This document shows positions 54,235 through 62,327 of a DNA stretch of 64,000 nt, in pieces. The notes below the pieces were generated by a model. It ran no database searches and was not told where the DNA came from. It saw only the letters and a list, made by a program, of their open reading frames with translations. The stretch is from an uncultured Caulobacterales bacterium (GTDB lineage: Bacteria > Pseudomonadota > Alphaproteobacteria > Caulobacterales > Maricaulaceae): positions 62,001-126,000 of the forward strand of contig CALFUN010000007.1 of NCBI GenBank assembly GCA_937929915.1, written 5' to 3'. The position numbers and the translations under genes are program-made. Each line of letters starts with the position of its first letter. Position 1 is the stretch's first letter.

Positions 54235-55392
54235 ATGCCCGCACTCGATTTTAAAAACCCTGATTGGTACAAAGAGGAAGATATAAATATCTTCCGCGAG
54301 GCCGTGCATGGGTTTTACGCGCGTGAAATGGCGCCGCATTCCGAAGAGTTTCGCAAGAATAAAAAAGTTGATCGCAAATTTTGGAATATGGCCGGCGAGA
54401 TGGGGCTACTAAATTGCGCGATCCCCGAAGAATATGGCGGAGGCGGAGGCGATTATCGCCATGAAATGATTATCATGGAGGAGCTTGTCAAAGCCAATGT
54501 CGACGGCTTTGGCCTCTCGTTGCATAACGCGATTGTCGCGCCGTATATCTTGCATTTCGGCACAGAGGAACAAAAGCAAAAATGGCTCCCGAAAATGGCG
54601 AGCGGGGAATTTGTCGGCGCGATCGCCATGAGCGAACCTGGCACAGGCTCTGATCTGCAAAATGTCAAAACCAATGCCAAAAAAGACGGCAATGGCTGGG
54701 TGATTAACGGGTCTAAGACGTTCATCACCAATGGAGGGACAGCGAATTTAATTATCATTGTCGCCGATACGGGCGGCGAAGGGAAAATGTCGAAGTCTTT
54801 ATTTGTTGTCGAAACAGATAATTTGGAAGGGTTTCGCCGCGGCCGTATCCTCGATAAAGTCGGCATGGACGCTCAAGACACAGCCGAGCTGTTCTTTGAT
54901 AATATGAAAGTCCCTGCCGATAGCCTGCTTGGCCCAGAACCGGGACATGGCTTTATCCAACTTATGAAAGAGTTGCCGCAAGAGCGCCTCAACATTGCCG
55001 TACAAGGCGTAGCGCAAATGGAAGCCGCGCTAGAGATGACGGTCGATTATGTCAAAGAGCGCAAAGCTTTTGGCAAACCGATTATGTCATTTCAAAACAC
55101 GCAATTTGAACTGGCAGAATGTAAGACACTTGTGCAAATCGCTAAGACTTTTACCTATGACTGCGCGGCCAAACATCTGCGCGGGGAGCTGGATACGGTC
55201 ACGGCGTCTATGGCCAAATATTGGGTTACGGATAAAGAATGCGAAGTGATTGACCGCTGCTTGCAATTACATGGCGGTTATGGCTTCATGAATGAGTACC
55301 GCATTGGCCGCATGTATCGCGACAGCCGCGTGCAGAAAATTTACGGCGGCACAAATGAGATCATGAAAATGCTCATCGCACGTTCGCTTTAG
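54235..55392 (+). CDS. Long-chain-type acyl-CoA dehydrogenase
   Basis: 385 aa. ACAD with AMSEPGTGSDLQNVKTNA, INGSKTFITNGG and the C-terminal YRDSRVQKIYGGTNEIMKML. Here Gly replaces the usual catalytic Glu of IYEG, exactly as in long-chain ACAD and isovaleryl-CoA dehydrogenase, where the base is elsewhere. The equivalent Glu250 is present in KELPQERL. Beta-oxidation of long-chain or branched acyl-CoA is likely. Third gene of the operon, 41 bases after the previous one. Confidence 0.94.
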   Translation: MPALDFKNPDWYKEEDINIFREAVHGFYAREMAPHSEEFRKNKKVDRKFWNMAGEMGLLNCAIPEEYGGGGGDYRHEMIIMEELVKANVDGFGLSLHNAIVAPYILHFGTEEQKQKWLPKMASGEFVGAIAMSEPGTGSDLQNVKTNAKKDGNGWVINGSKTFITNGGTANLIIIVADTGGEGKMSKSLFVVETDNLEGFRRGRILDKVGMDAQDTAELFFDNMKVPADSLLGPEPGHGFIQLMKELPQERLNIAVQGVAQMEAALEMTVDYVKERKAFGKPIMSFQNTQFELAECKTLVQIAKTFTYDCAAKHLRGELDTVTASMAKYWVTDKECEVIDRCLQLHGGYGFMNEYRIGRMYRDSRVQKIYGGTNEIMKMLIARSL

Positions 55393-55400
55393 GAAAAATA

Positions 55401-56105
55401 ATGATGACAGACCTCGTAACTTATACATTCGATAACGGCATTGCGACCATTGCTATGGATGACGGCAAGGCCAATGTGCTATCTACTGAGATGATTGTGC
55501 AATTAAATACAGCGTTTGATAAGGCCGAAGCCGAGAACGCTATTATTGTTCTTACAGGGCGCGAGGGTATGTTTTCTGGCGGGTTTAACCTCAAAGAGAT
55601 GCAGGCTGGCCCAAATGAAGCGATGATTTTAACCTCTAAAGGCTCAAAGCTTGCGCGGCGAATTCTGGCCTTTCCTCGTCCTGTCATTGCGCTGGCAACG
55701 GGGCATACGATTGCTATGGGCGCGTTTTTAATGCTGGCTTGTGATTACCGTATGATTGCAGATGGCGACTATAAAATTGGCCTCAATGAGACGATGATTG
55801 GCATGACCATGCATAATTTTGGTATAGAGCTGGCCCGGTACCGTCTGCCCAAACATTATTTCAACCGCTGTGTGTTTAACGCAGAAATTTTTAATCCCAA
55901 AGGCGCGGTGCATGCAGGCTTCTTTGACCGCGCTGTCCCCGCCGAGCAAATGGCTATGGCTGGCCCTATAGCCGCGCAAATGTTTGCACAATTAAATGCA
56001 GAAGCCTTTAGAAACACCAAATTACGCGCGCGCAAAGCTGATTTTGCTATATTCGATCAAGCCATAAAAGACGACCTTGACCCCACCAAAATTCACGCGG
56101 TTTAA
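55401..56105 (+). CDS. Crotonase/enoyl-CoA hydratase family protein
   Basis: 234 aa. Crotonase fold: MDDGKANVLSTEMIVQLN, oxyanion loop GREGMFSGGFNLKEM and FLMLACDYRMIADGDYKIGLNE with a Glu at the catalytic position. The second hydratase motif (GGTQRLPR) is absent: the equivalent stretch reads GMTMHNFGIELARYRL. It may be a hydratase of altered specificity or another crotonase. aggaaaaata precedes the ATG (ATGATG). Last gene of the MerR operon, eight bases after the dehydrogenase. Confidence 0.9.
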   Translation: MMTDLVTYTFDNGIATIAMDDGKANVLSTEMIVQLNTAFDKAEAENAIIVLTGREGMFSGGFNLKEMQAGPNEAMILTSKGSKLARRILAFPRPVIALATGHTIAMGAFLMLACDYRMIADGDYKIGLNETMIGMTMHNFGIELARYRLPKHYFNRCVFNAEIFNPKGAVHAGFFDRAVPAEQMAMAGPIAAQMFAQLNAEAFRNTKLRARKADFAIFDQAIKDDLDPTKIHAV

Positions 56106-56127
56106 TCGTGCCTCACTCGTAAATAAT

Positions 56128-56952
56128 TTAGGCTTTTACATTGCTGCAGATATGTGTCTGTAGAGAATTATGGAAAATTTCGGCGCTAATAACAATATCG
56201 TCCACGCCAATACCGTCAAAAGGGTCTTCCAAATCGGCTTGAATATTATCAAGACTTGATAAGACAAAGGCAAAAAGTGCAGGCACAAGAAATGCGAGAT
56301 AATAATTATCAATCTTGAGCGCGATAGAGGCAAAGACGGGGGCATATAGAATAGGCAAAACAGTGATAAACACATCTGAGAAAGCTTGCAGAGCCCGCGG
56401 CGTTCTATATTGGAAAATATGCTTTAATTCCTCAGTCTCGCCCATAACTGTATTGAGATAATTACGGCATGCGCTTTTTTCCGCACCGTCCACCTCACAC
56501 TCTTTGGCGCGATGTTCAATCATTTGGGCAATGACCGTGAAACTTTCATAAAGCTTTGGTTCATTCTGCCTCAAATCATCAACTGACACTGTAATAACAT
56601 CTCTGATCGCAAAAAGAGGCTTGGCTAAACTCTCTTGCAAATCTGCAATAGAGCCTATGATCTTCTTATCTTGCCAACCACATAAGGTGAAATAAATAGA
56701 GCGTAAATTCGCTTTGATACGGGCATAATGCGCCAATGCCTCTTCGCGGCGATTATAAGCACTATTGATAGAAAAAACGATCGGAAAAATAACCGCCGTT
56801 CCGATTAAGGCCATAGGGTAATCTGCGGTCAATTCCTTTTTCATGCAAAGCAATGTGGCGATAACAGCCGCCCCGCTCAAAACAATACAACGAAAACTAA
56901 AAATTGACACTAAATGTGTTAAAAACCGTTTGATTGTTTTTAAATCCCACAT
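56128..56952 (-). CDS. Bestrophin-like membrane protein
   Basis: 274 aa. Hydrophobic helices at about 15-35, 40-58, 200-220 and 225-245. The last helix is followed by LEDPFDGIGVDDIVI, resembling the bestrophin I/LEDPFxxDxNDL motif, and YRTPRALQAFSDVFI resembles the bestrophin RTP segment. Bestrophins are anion channels. The match is by eye and the N-terminal pore signature is weak. Convergent with the crotonase. Confidence 0.65.
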   Translation of the reverse strand: MWDLKTIKRFLTHLVSIFSFRCIVLSGAAVIATLLCMKKELTADYPMALIGTAVIFPIVFSINSAYNRREEALAHYARIKANLRSIYFTLCGWQDKKIIGSIADLQESLAKPLFAIRDVITVSVDDLRQNEPKLYESFTVIAQMIEHRAKECEVDGAEKSACRNYLNTVMGETEELKHIFQYRTPRALQAFSDVFITVLPILYAPVFASIALKIDNYYLAFLVPALFAFVLSSLDNIQADLEDPFDGIGVDDIVISAEIFHNSLQTHICSNVKA

Positions 56953-57091
56953 TTTATGCTCTCCCCATTAAACGCCCTGTGGTCACAAAGCGTTTTTAAG
57001 CTATATTACAAATAGTTAAATTTTTCATGAATGGCATATAATTAAACTTATAGCTTTACTTACCTCCATAGCCTGACAGATATGATCTGTG

Positions 57092-57988
57092 ATGAAGACT
57101 TATGCCCCCCAGTTACAAAATTATGCCATGTCTGACGGAACGATGTCTGGTGTGCATTTTGGACGAAAAGAAAATCCGTTAAAGCTCGTTTTTCTGCATG
57201 CAAATGGATTTAATGCTTTGGCCTATAGGCAAATAATTGAGGCCTTAGGCATTCACGCTCTGGCATTGGATCTGCGCGGTCACGGGTTTACACGCTTGCC
57301 CACTAATATGGACACGCTCGATAGTTTTCATATTTTTCGCGACGACATCATTGAGTTTTTCAATCGGTATATAGACAGCCCTGTTCTCTTAGCGGGACAT
57401 AGCCTTGGGGCCGTATCGGGGATTTTAGCTGTCCCCAAAATCCAAGAGATATTAAGCGGCTATGTCGGATTTGATCCCGTGAGCTTACCATGGATGGCCA
57501 GATTACCTTTAAAGATAAAGGCGGGCCGTAATTATGCAAAGTCGCGGTTTTCGCTAGCCCGTAATGCAGGGCGGCGTCGATCCATTTTTAGCAGCCCGCA
57601 AGAGGCGTTTGAGCGCTATAAAGATCGCGGCGCCTTTCGCAATGTGACAGATGAAATATTACGCGATTACTTAGAGGGCGGTTTAGAACTTCGGGATGAC
57701 GGGCATTATCATCTATGCTGTGATCCGCTTTGGGAACAAGCCATATATGTCGCGCAAAACCACAATCTTTATGAAGCAACTCGCGCCTTACCCAATAATT
57801 CACATATTATATATGCTGGAAAATTCGGCGCTGTGAGCAGCCCCGCTACGCGCAAAGCTGTACAAAAACGACAACCCAAAATAACAGTCGATTTTGACAA
57901 TGACCTTGCGCATTTATTCCCGTTTCAAAACCCAAATTTAGCGGCAAGCCTCCTAAAACAAACGCTCATTCAAGCCAGTCTGAGTTAA
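57092..57988 (+). CDS. Alpha/beta hydrolase
   Basis: 298 aa from ATG 57092 (a GTG three bases earlier is the alternative). Oxyanion His in FLHANGFNA, LDLRGHGFT, nucleophile Ser in VLLAGHSLGAVSG and a likely terminal His in NDLAHLFPFQN. A general esterase/lipase-type fold. The substrate is unknown. It overlaps the convergent thioesterase gene by four bases. Confidence 0.88.
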   Translation: MKTYAPQLQNYAMSDGTMSGVHFGRKENPLKLVFLHANGFNALAYRQIIEALGIHALALDLRGHGFTRLPTNMDTLDSFHIFRDDIIEFFNRYIDSPVLLAGHSLGAVSGILAVPKIQEILSGYVGFDPVSLPWMARLPLKIKAGRNYAKSRFSLARNAGRRRSIFSSPQEAFERYKDRGAFRNVTDEILRDYLEGGLELRDDGHYHLCCDPLWEQAIYVAQNHNLYEATRALPNNSHIIYAGKFGAVSSPATRKAVQKRQPKITVDFDNDLAHLFPFQNPNLAASLLKQTLIQASLS

Positions 57989-58935
57989 GGGATAAGACCC
58001 GTTCGAATAAAAGCCTGTAAAGTTTCGAGTTGCTTTGCATCAACTTTCGTCAATTTACGGGTTTTTAGGTTAAACAAACACCCATTCACAACAAAGCTTG
58101 ATAGGCATTGCCCCGTAATTGCATCGTTGAAATTATGTAAAAATGTCCGCGTGTAATTATCAGCTGCAATCATGGCAGATCTATATTCATAAGCCTCTCC
58201 TTGGCGCAGGTGCTTATGGAAAACAGCCTGTATTTCCAAGACAGCCGCAGAGCCTTGCGCGGCGTGATAAGCCTCATCAAATAATTCAGGCCAGCCTTCA
58301 TTAAACCAAGCCGCCGTTGCGGTTGATCGTCCAAATAAAGCTTCCGTTGCGACAAAGCCTGCCGGATTTATGTCTGCCTTTGTGAAAACTCCAACACCAA
58401 GGGGGGACAGACCTTGCGCCTCAAGGACATCACGGCTCTGCCCTATATGCGGCGTTTCTGTATCAATATTACGGCTTTGCGCTGATTCAGGCGGCGCGTC
58501 AGGACACGTCGCTGAAAAGGCTTGCGCATTTTCTATTAAGCGCGTTGGCCAATTAAAGGCTCGGTTATTGCGCAAATATATATGTTCAACCGTCTCAACT
58601 TGCGTCGCAGCAATACGGCCATCGGCGTGATACATGATGTGGCATAGGCGAATTGTTTGTTCAGCAACAGATAAAATCGCGCTCATAATTTTAAGCGGTT
58701 GACCAGGGCGGGCTTCACTTTGATATTTGACATGCAGTGCTTTGACACGCACAGAACTTGAAGCGCGTGGTTTAAAGGCGTTTATCAAACCTAGCTTGAT
58801 AAATAGAAATTGGCGCGCTTGGGAAAACTTGCCAACATAATGACGCATATTTAAATGGCCAAGCTCGTCGCACTCCCATGCCGAACATTCCCCAGCCCAT
58901 GTCAGGCAAAAGCCGTCAGTATCAATATTGGCCAT
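57985..58935 (-). CDS. Acyl-CoA thioesterase family protein (double hotdog)
   Basis: 316 aa. Two hotdog halves: the first contains AWECDELGHLNMRHYVGKF (4HBT-like active-site segment), the second GRSTATAAWFNEGWPELFDEA. Hydrolyses an acyl-CoA thioester, probably long-chain or hydroxyacyl. It fits the nearby acyl-CoA oxidation genes, though transcribed separately. Confidence 0.85.
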   Translation of the reverse strand: MANIDTDGFCLTWAGECSAWECDELGHLNMRHYVGKFSQARQFLFIKLGLINAFKPRASSSVRVKALHVKYQSEARPGQPLKIMSAILSVAEQTIRLCHIMYHADGRIAATQVETVEHIYLRNNRAFNWPTRLIENAQAFSATCPDAPPESAQSRNIDTETPHIGQSRDVLEAQGLSPLGVGVFTKADINPAGFVATEALFGRSTATAAWFNEGWPELFDEAYHAAQGSAAVLEIQAVFHKHLRQGEAYEYRSAMIAADNYTRTFLHNFNDAITGQCLSSFVVNGCLFNLKTRKLTKVDAKQLETLQAFIRTGLIP

Positions 58936-58962
58936 GATTAAGTCTGCTATAATGAGAAAGGG

Positions 58963-59394
58963 TTAGGCTATACAAGCCGCGCACGTTCCGTAATGTTCAA
59001 CGATGCTGCGCTTAATCGTAAACCCGTCTGGCTTACAATCGGCGTGGTCATGTGCATGGCGTTCTTCGACCTTACTACAATCTTCGCAAATGAAAAACTC
59101 AGCCAAATGCCCGTCATGAGCATGGTCACATGCAATGAAAGCATTGAGCGCCTCAACACGGTGTATTAGCCCCATCTTAGAGAGGAAATCTAAAGCGCGG
59201 TAAACCGTTGGCGGTTTCGGACTTCCGACTTCAGGTTTCAACCGGTCAAGCAGATCATAAGCTTTAATGGCCCCGCCATCTTGAATAATCAATTCAAACA
59301 CATGTTCACGCAAAGGGGTAAAGCGTTCATTCGCCCCCCGGCAGAGCTGCGCGGCCGCTTCGATGCGTAAAGATATATTTTCAGGTCTATGCAT
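58963..59394 (-). CDS. zur: Fur-family transcriptional regulator, Zur-like
   Basis: 143 aa. Winged helix FTPLREHVFELIIQDGGAIKAYDLLDRL with KPPTVYRALDFLSKMGLIHR, the Zur version of this block. The structural zinc pairs are FICEDC and TCAAC, and a His-rich regulatory site is EERHAHDHADC. Zinc uptake repressor is the best call. It is followed 27 bases on by the thioesterase. Confidence 0.88.
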   Translation of the reverse strand: MHRPENISLRIEAAAQLCRGANERFTPLREHVFELIIQDGGAIKAYDLLDRLKPEVGSPKPPTVYRALDFLSKMGLIHRVEALNAFIACDHAHDGHLAEFFICEDCSKVEERHAHDHADCKPDGFTIKRSIVEHYGTCAACIA

Positions 59395-59972
59395 TAAAAT
59401 CTCTTAGCCTGTTCTGCGCCAAACGGCTAGCTTAAATTACGGGCCTATATTGATAGAGACTTATGCAATATTTCTGGAAAATTTAACCACTCGTTCTAAC
59501 AAACATATAGTCTAATTATATTTATTTTCAGTCGTACTAAAAACTCAGAAGAGGTAACATATTAAATAAAACCCATATGAAATATTTTAGGTTAACGTGA
59601 TAATTTATTTGAAAAAAATAAATTAAATATATCTCACGTCAAGAATTCATACAATTAAGCAGCTGTTTTATATATGTTAAATTTAATATTTAATTTTGAA
59701 AAATATTTTTAGCTATTTTTTAAATTCAAGCTTGACGTAAAGGTTTTGTTAAGATATTGGACTCTCAAGAATTGGGGGCGTACCAAATCTTAACATTGCC
59801 GCTATTAAGCGAAAACAAGCGAGTACATATGTGCTGTCTTGTAGAGAGTTGTCAGGTTTTTTAAATACCTGCGATTCGGATGTAAGGATAATTGCGCCTA
59901 TAATTCACACAAAAGGTGTGGGCTGTAGTTATGCGAATTTACTATGCCCTATAGGAAACGGATTAGGGTATA
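59395..59972. other. AT-rich region upstream of the curli genes
   Basis: 578 bases, very AT-rich between 59480 and 59760. It holds an imperfect inverted repeat (59595-59639) and mirrored ACGTCAAG (59636-59643)/CTTGACGT (59731-59738). TTGACG at 59732 could serve as a -35. It should contain the csg promoter and its regulators. A 79-codon reading frame at 59831-60070 overlaps csgF and has no family features, so I do not call it a gene. Confidence 0.55.
59595..59639. repeat. Imperfect inverted repeat in the csg upstream region
   Basis: Inner arms AATTTATTT (59602-59610) and AAATAAATT (59616-59624) with a five-base loop. Outer arms are ACGTGA (59595-59600) and TCACGT (59634-59639). A candidate operator for a curli regulator, or a cruciform-prone element, about 330-380 bases before csgF. 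Confidence 0.45.
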
Positions 59973-60596
59973 ATGAAACAAATCTTGTTAAGAACCGTAT
60001 TATCAGCCAGCTTTATCGGCTTGTGTGTTGGCTTAAGCAGCCCTGCTGCCGCTCAAGATATAGTCTATGAACCCGTCAATCCATCATTTGGCGGCAACCC
60101 ATTTAATTCTGCGCATCTATTGGCTATTGCTAATGCCCAGAATGATTTTGAACCTGAAGCCCCAGAGGCAAGCACACAATCAGATTTAGACCGCTTCATT
60201 CGCTCATTACAAAGCCGCCTTCTATCCTCTTTATCCTCACAAGTCGCTAATGCTATTTTCGGCGAAGATGCGCAAGATGAAGGCACGATCGTTTTTGGCG
60301 ACCAAACAATTTCATTTGTAAGGGGATTAGACGGGATTCAGTTAACCATCACGGAAGCCGATGGATCCACCACTGTCATTACAGTGCCTGTCTTTACATC
60401 AACATCCCCAGATCCAGACCCAGATACAACGCCCCAGCCCGCCACAACGCCGCCAGAAGGATCAAAACCCTTCACAGCGGTAGTGGCTTCACAATCAAGT
60501 CTGACAGCAGCACCAAGGCTTGCGCAGACTCGAAACTCGACATCATTATTGTCACCACCGCCGTTATCAACGGTTCTTAATCAGCCGATACAATAA
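59973..60596 (+). CDS. csgF: Curli assembly protein CsgF, with long C-terminal extension
   Basis: 207 aa, against about 138 in E. coli. Signal peptide ends SSPAAAQ. The mature start includes YEPVNPSFGGNPFNSAHLL, the CsgF signature that plugs into the CsgG pore, then LDRFIRSLQSRLLSSLSSQ and GLDGIQLTITEADGSTTV. The canonical end is near residue 142 (VITVPVF). The last 65 residues are a Pro/Thr/Ser-rich extension not present in model CsgF. Chaperones the curlin nucleator at the surface. First visible gene of the csg locus. Confidence 0.93.
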   Translation: MKQILLRTVLSASFIGLCVGLSSPAAAQDIVYEPVNPSFGGNPFNSAHLLAIANAQNDFEPEAPEASTQSDLDRFIRSLQSRLLSSLSSQVANAIFGEDAQDEGTIVFGDQTISFVRGLDGIQLTITEADGSTTVITVPVFTSTSPDPDPDTTPQPATTPPEGSKPFTAVVASQSSLTAAPRLAQTRNSTSLLSPPPLSTVLNQPIQ

Positions 60597-60645
60597 TTTT
60601 GAAATTTTGACATAATAAAGTCATCCGAATGAATGGGACGTTACT

Positions 60646-61896
60646 TTGCTAAATAAATTTTCTAAATATGGACGACATAAAACCGTTAGCCTCTTAACGG
60701 CTAGCTGCTTTGCAATGTTAAGTGCCTGCTCAACTGTGCCCGCTTCGCATGATATTCTGACAACGGATGCGAAGATTACAAAGGTCACAAAAACCCAGCT
60801 GGCTTTAAAAGCATTAGCTCCGCCTGATAGTAAGGTGACTGTCGCCGTTTATAATTTCGAAGATAAAACTGGACAATTTCGTCCATCAGAAACAGGGCAA
60901 ACGCTTTCGCGGGCCGTAAGTCAAGGCGGCGATGAGCTTCTTATTAAAGCTTTGCAGGATGCAGGAGATCGTAGCTGGTTTACTGTGATTGAGCGGTCTA
61001 ATTTAAATAATTTACTCAAAGAGCGCCAAATCATTACGGAAATGCGCGCACGTTATCTTGGAGAAACACAGATAAATTCCAAAGCCTTACCGCCGCTTTT
61101 ATTTGCGGGCGTAATTTTTGAAGGCGGAATTGTTGGCTTTGACACCAACACTCTGACAGGCGGCGTCGCGGCGCGTTATCTGGGGATTGGCGGTCAAACG
61201 GATTATCGCCAGAATGTTGTTACGGTTCACCTGCGCGCTGTTAGCGTTAAAACGGGCGAAGTTTTAGCCTCTGTAACCACGGAAAAGACAATTTCATCTG
61301 TTGGCATTGCAGCCAATGCCTTTCGCTTTGTAACCTTTGATAACCTATTGGAGGCCGATGCAGGGATCACATCAAATGAGCCAGGCTTGCTCGCCTTGCG
61401 CCAAGCGGTTGAGAAATCCGTTTACGCCCTTGTTATGGAGGGGTCTGAAGTTGGTCTATGGAGCTTTGCAGACAAAGCCGAAGGCTATGCCTTATTGCAA
61501 GAGTACAAATATGAACGCGACGGTGTAAAATCGGCGTCTAAATCCCAAAATCAGTTTGCAAACCGCAAAGATGCGATTGAGATTGCGGCCATGGAGCCTC
61601 AAAAGCCTACCCGTAAAGTCCAAAATACGGCTACACCTAATCAAGCTGTATCCAGCGCAAAACAGCCTGTAAAAACAGCTCAAAAGACAATAACACCATC
61701 AGCCTCAACGGCCCCTCCTCCTGCGGCAACACCTGCAGTGACGACACAGGCTGATACCCCAAATATAAAAAAAGCCGCAATAAAAAAAGCGGATAAGAAA
61801 ACGGTTTCTGCTCAAGAGATCAGTGACCAAGCACTCTTAGAATTACTGCAACATCATGCAGATAAGGGTGCGTTTCAGACGGTACCCTCCCCCTAA
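60646..61896 (+). CDS. csgG: Curli secretion pore lipoprotein CsgG, with C-terminal extension
   Basis: 416 aa from TTG 60646 (ggga about eight bases upstream). Lipobox LSAC. CsgG core: VAVYNFEDKTGQFRP, GGDELLIKALQDAG, WFTVIERSNLNNLLKERQII, FAGVIFEGGIVGFDTN and VVTVHLRAVSVKTGEVLASV. Forms the nonameric outer-membrane pore for curlin export. E. coli CsgG is 277 aa. Here about 110 extra residues follow the conserved end, rich in Lys/Ala/Pro/Thr (KTITPSASTAPPPAATPAV, then KKAAIKKADKK). Confidence 0.94.
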   Translation: MLNKFSKYGRHKTVSLLTASCFAMLSACSTVPASHDILTTDAKITKVTKTQLALKALAPPDSKVTVAVYNFEDKTGQFRPSETGQTLSRAVSQGGDELLIKALQDAGDRSWFTVIERSNLNNLLKERQIITEMRARYLGETQINSKALPPLLFAGVIFEGGIVGFDTNTLTGGVAARYLGIGGQTDYRQNVVTVHLRAVSVKTGEVLASVTTEKTISSVGIAANAFRFVTFDNLLEADAGITSNEPGLLALRQAVEKSVYALVMEGSEVGLWSFADKAEGYALLQEYKYERDGVKSASKSQNQFANRKDAIEIAAMEPQKPTRKVQNTATPNQAVSSAKQPVKTAQKTITPSASTAPPPAATPAVTTQADTPNIKKAAIKKADKKTVSAQEISDQALLELLQHHADKGAFQTVPSP

Positions 61897-62327
61897 GAGA
61901 TGTACCCTAAGACTTTGTAACGCCATATGGCGCTACAAAAAACGCCGACTTGCTAAAGCCAAAACGCAATCGTGTTAAGGTGGTAAGTGGCGGCTTCCGC
62001 AGATAAGGACGAATGGCAGTTCATCCTAATCTGTTTTAAAAACAACGGTAATATACCGGGAGACATGGATGCTCGTTGGACAACACATGAAACGGTGGTG
62101 CATACCGCCTGCGAAATCCGCCAATGTTCTGTTACCACAGACATGCGGTGTTTCACAGCCCTATTTCCATTGGGTTGCAGTTGAGCGTAACGCTCTGCTT
62201 AAAAGACCAAAATTCTTATCCATGATTTGCGTGACATTACGTGGTTGTTTTCACCGATCCGCCGGCAATTTTGCCATGCGGGGGGAATTTTCAAATTGAA
62301 ATGACATGAAACAAAAAGGATTTTACC
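61897..62327. other. Region between csgG and the curlin gene
   Basis: 431 bases. A near-perfect inverted repeat TTTGTAaCGCC/GGCGcTACAAA (61914-61939) lies 18 bases after csgG, but no T run follows on the plus strand, so it is a weak terminator or mRNA-processing hairpin. A 65-codon frame from GTG 61987 to 62184 has a ribosome-site-like aaggtgg just upstream (EWQFILICFKNNGNIPGDMD) and no family I recognise; it may be chance. The curlin promoter probably lies in the last 150 bases. Confidence 0.5.
61914..61939. repeat. Inverted repeat after csgG
   Basis: TTTGTA-a-CGCCAT mirrored by ATGGCG-c-TACAAA around a central ATAT-type dyad, 12 paired positions interrupted by one base on each side. Followed by more A, not T, so it terminates poorly rightward; leftward it would have a T run. 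Confidence 0.5.

Noticed and set aside
59831-60070. 79-codon frame before csgF
   Set aside because: It overlaps the csgF signal-peptide region in another frame and has neither a ribosome site nor conserved features.
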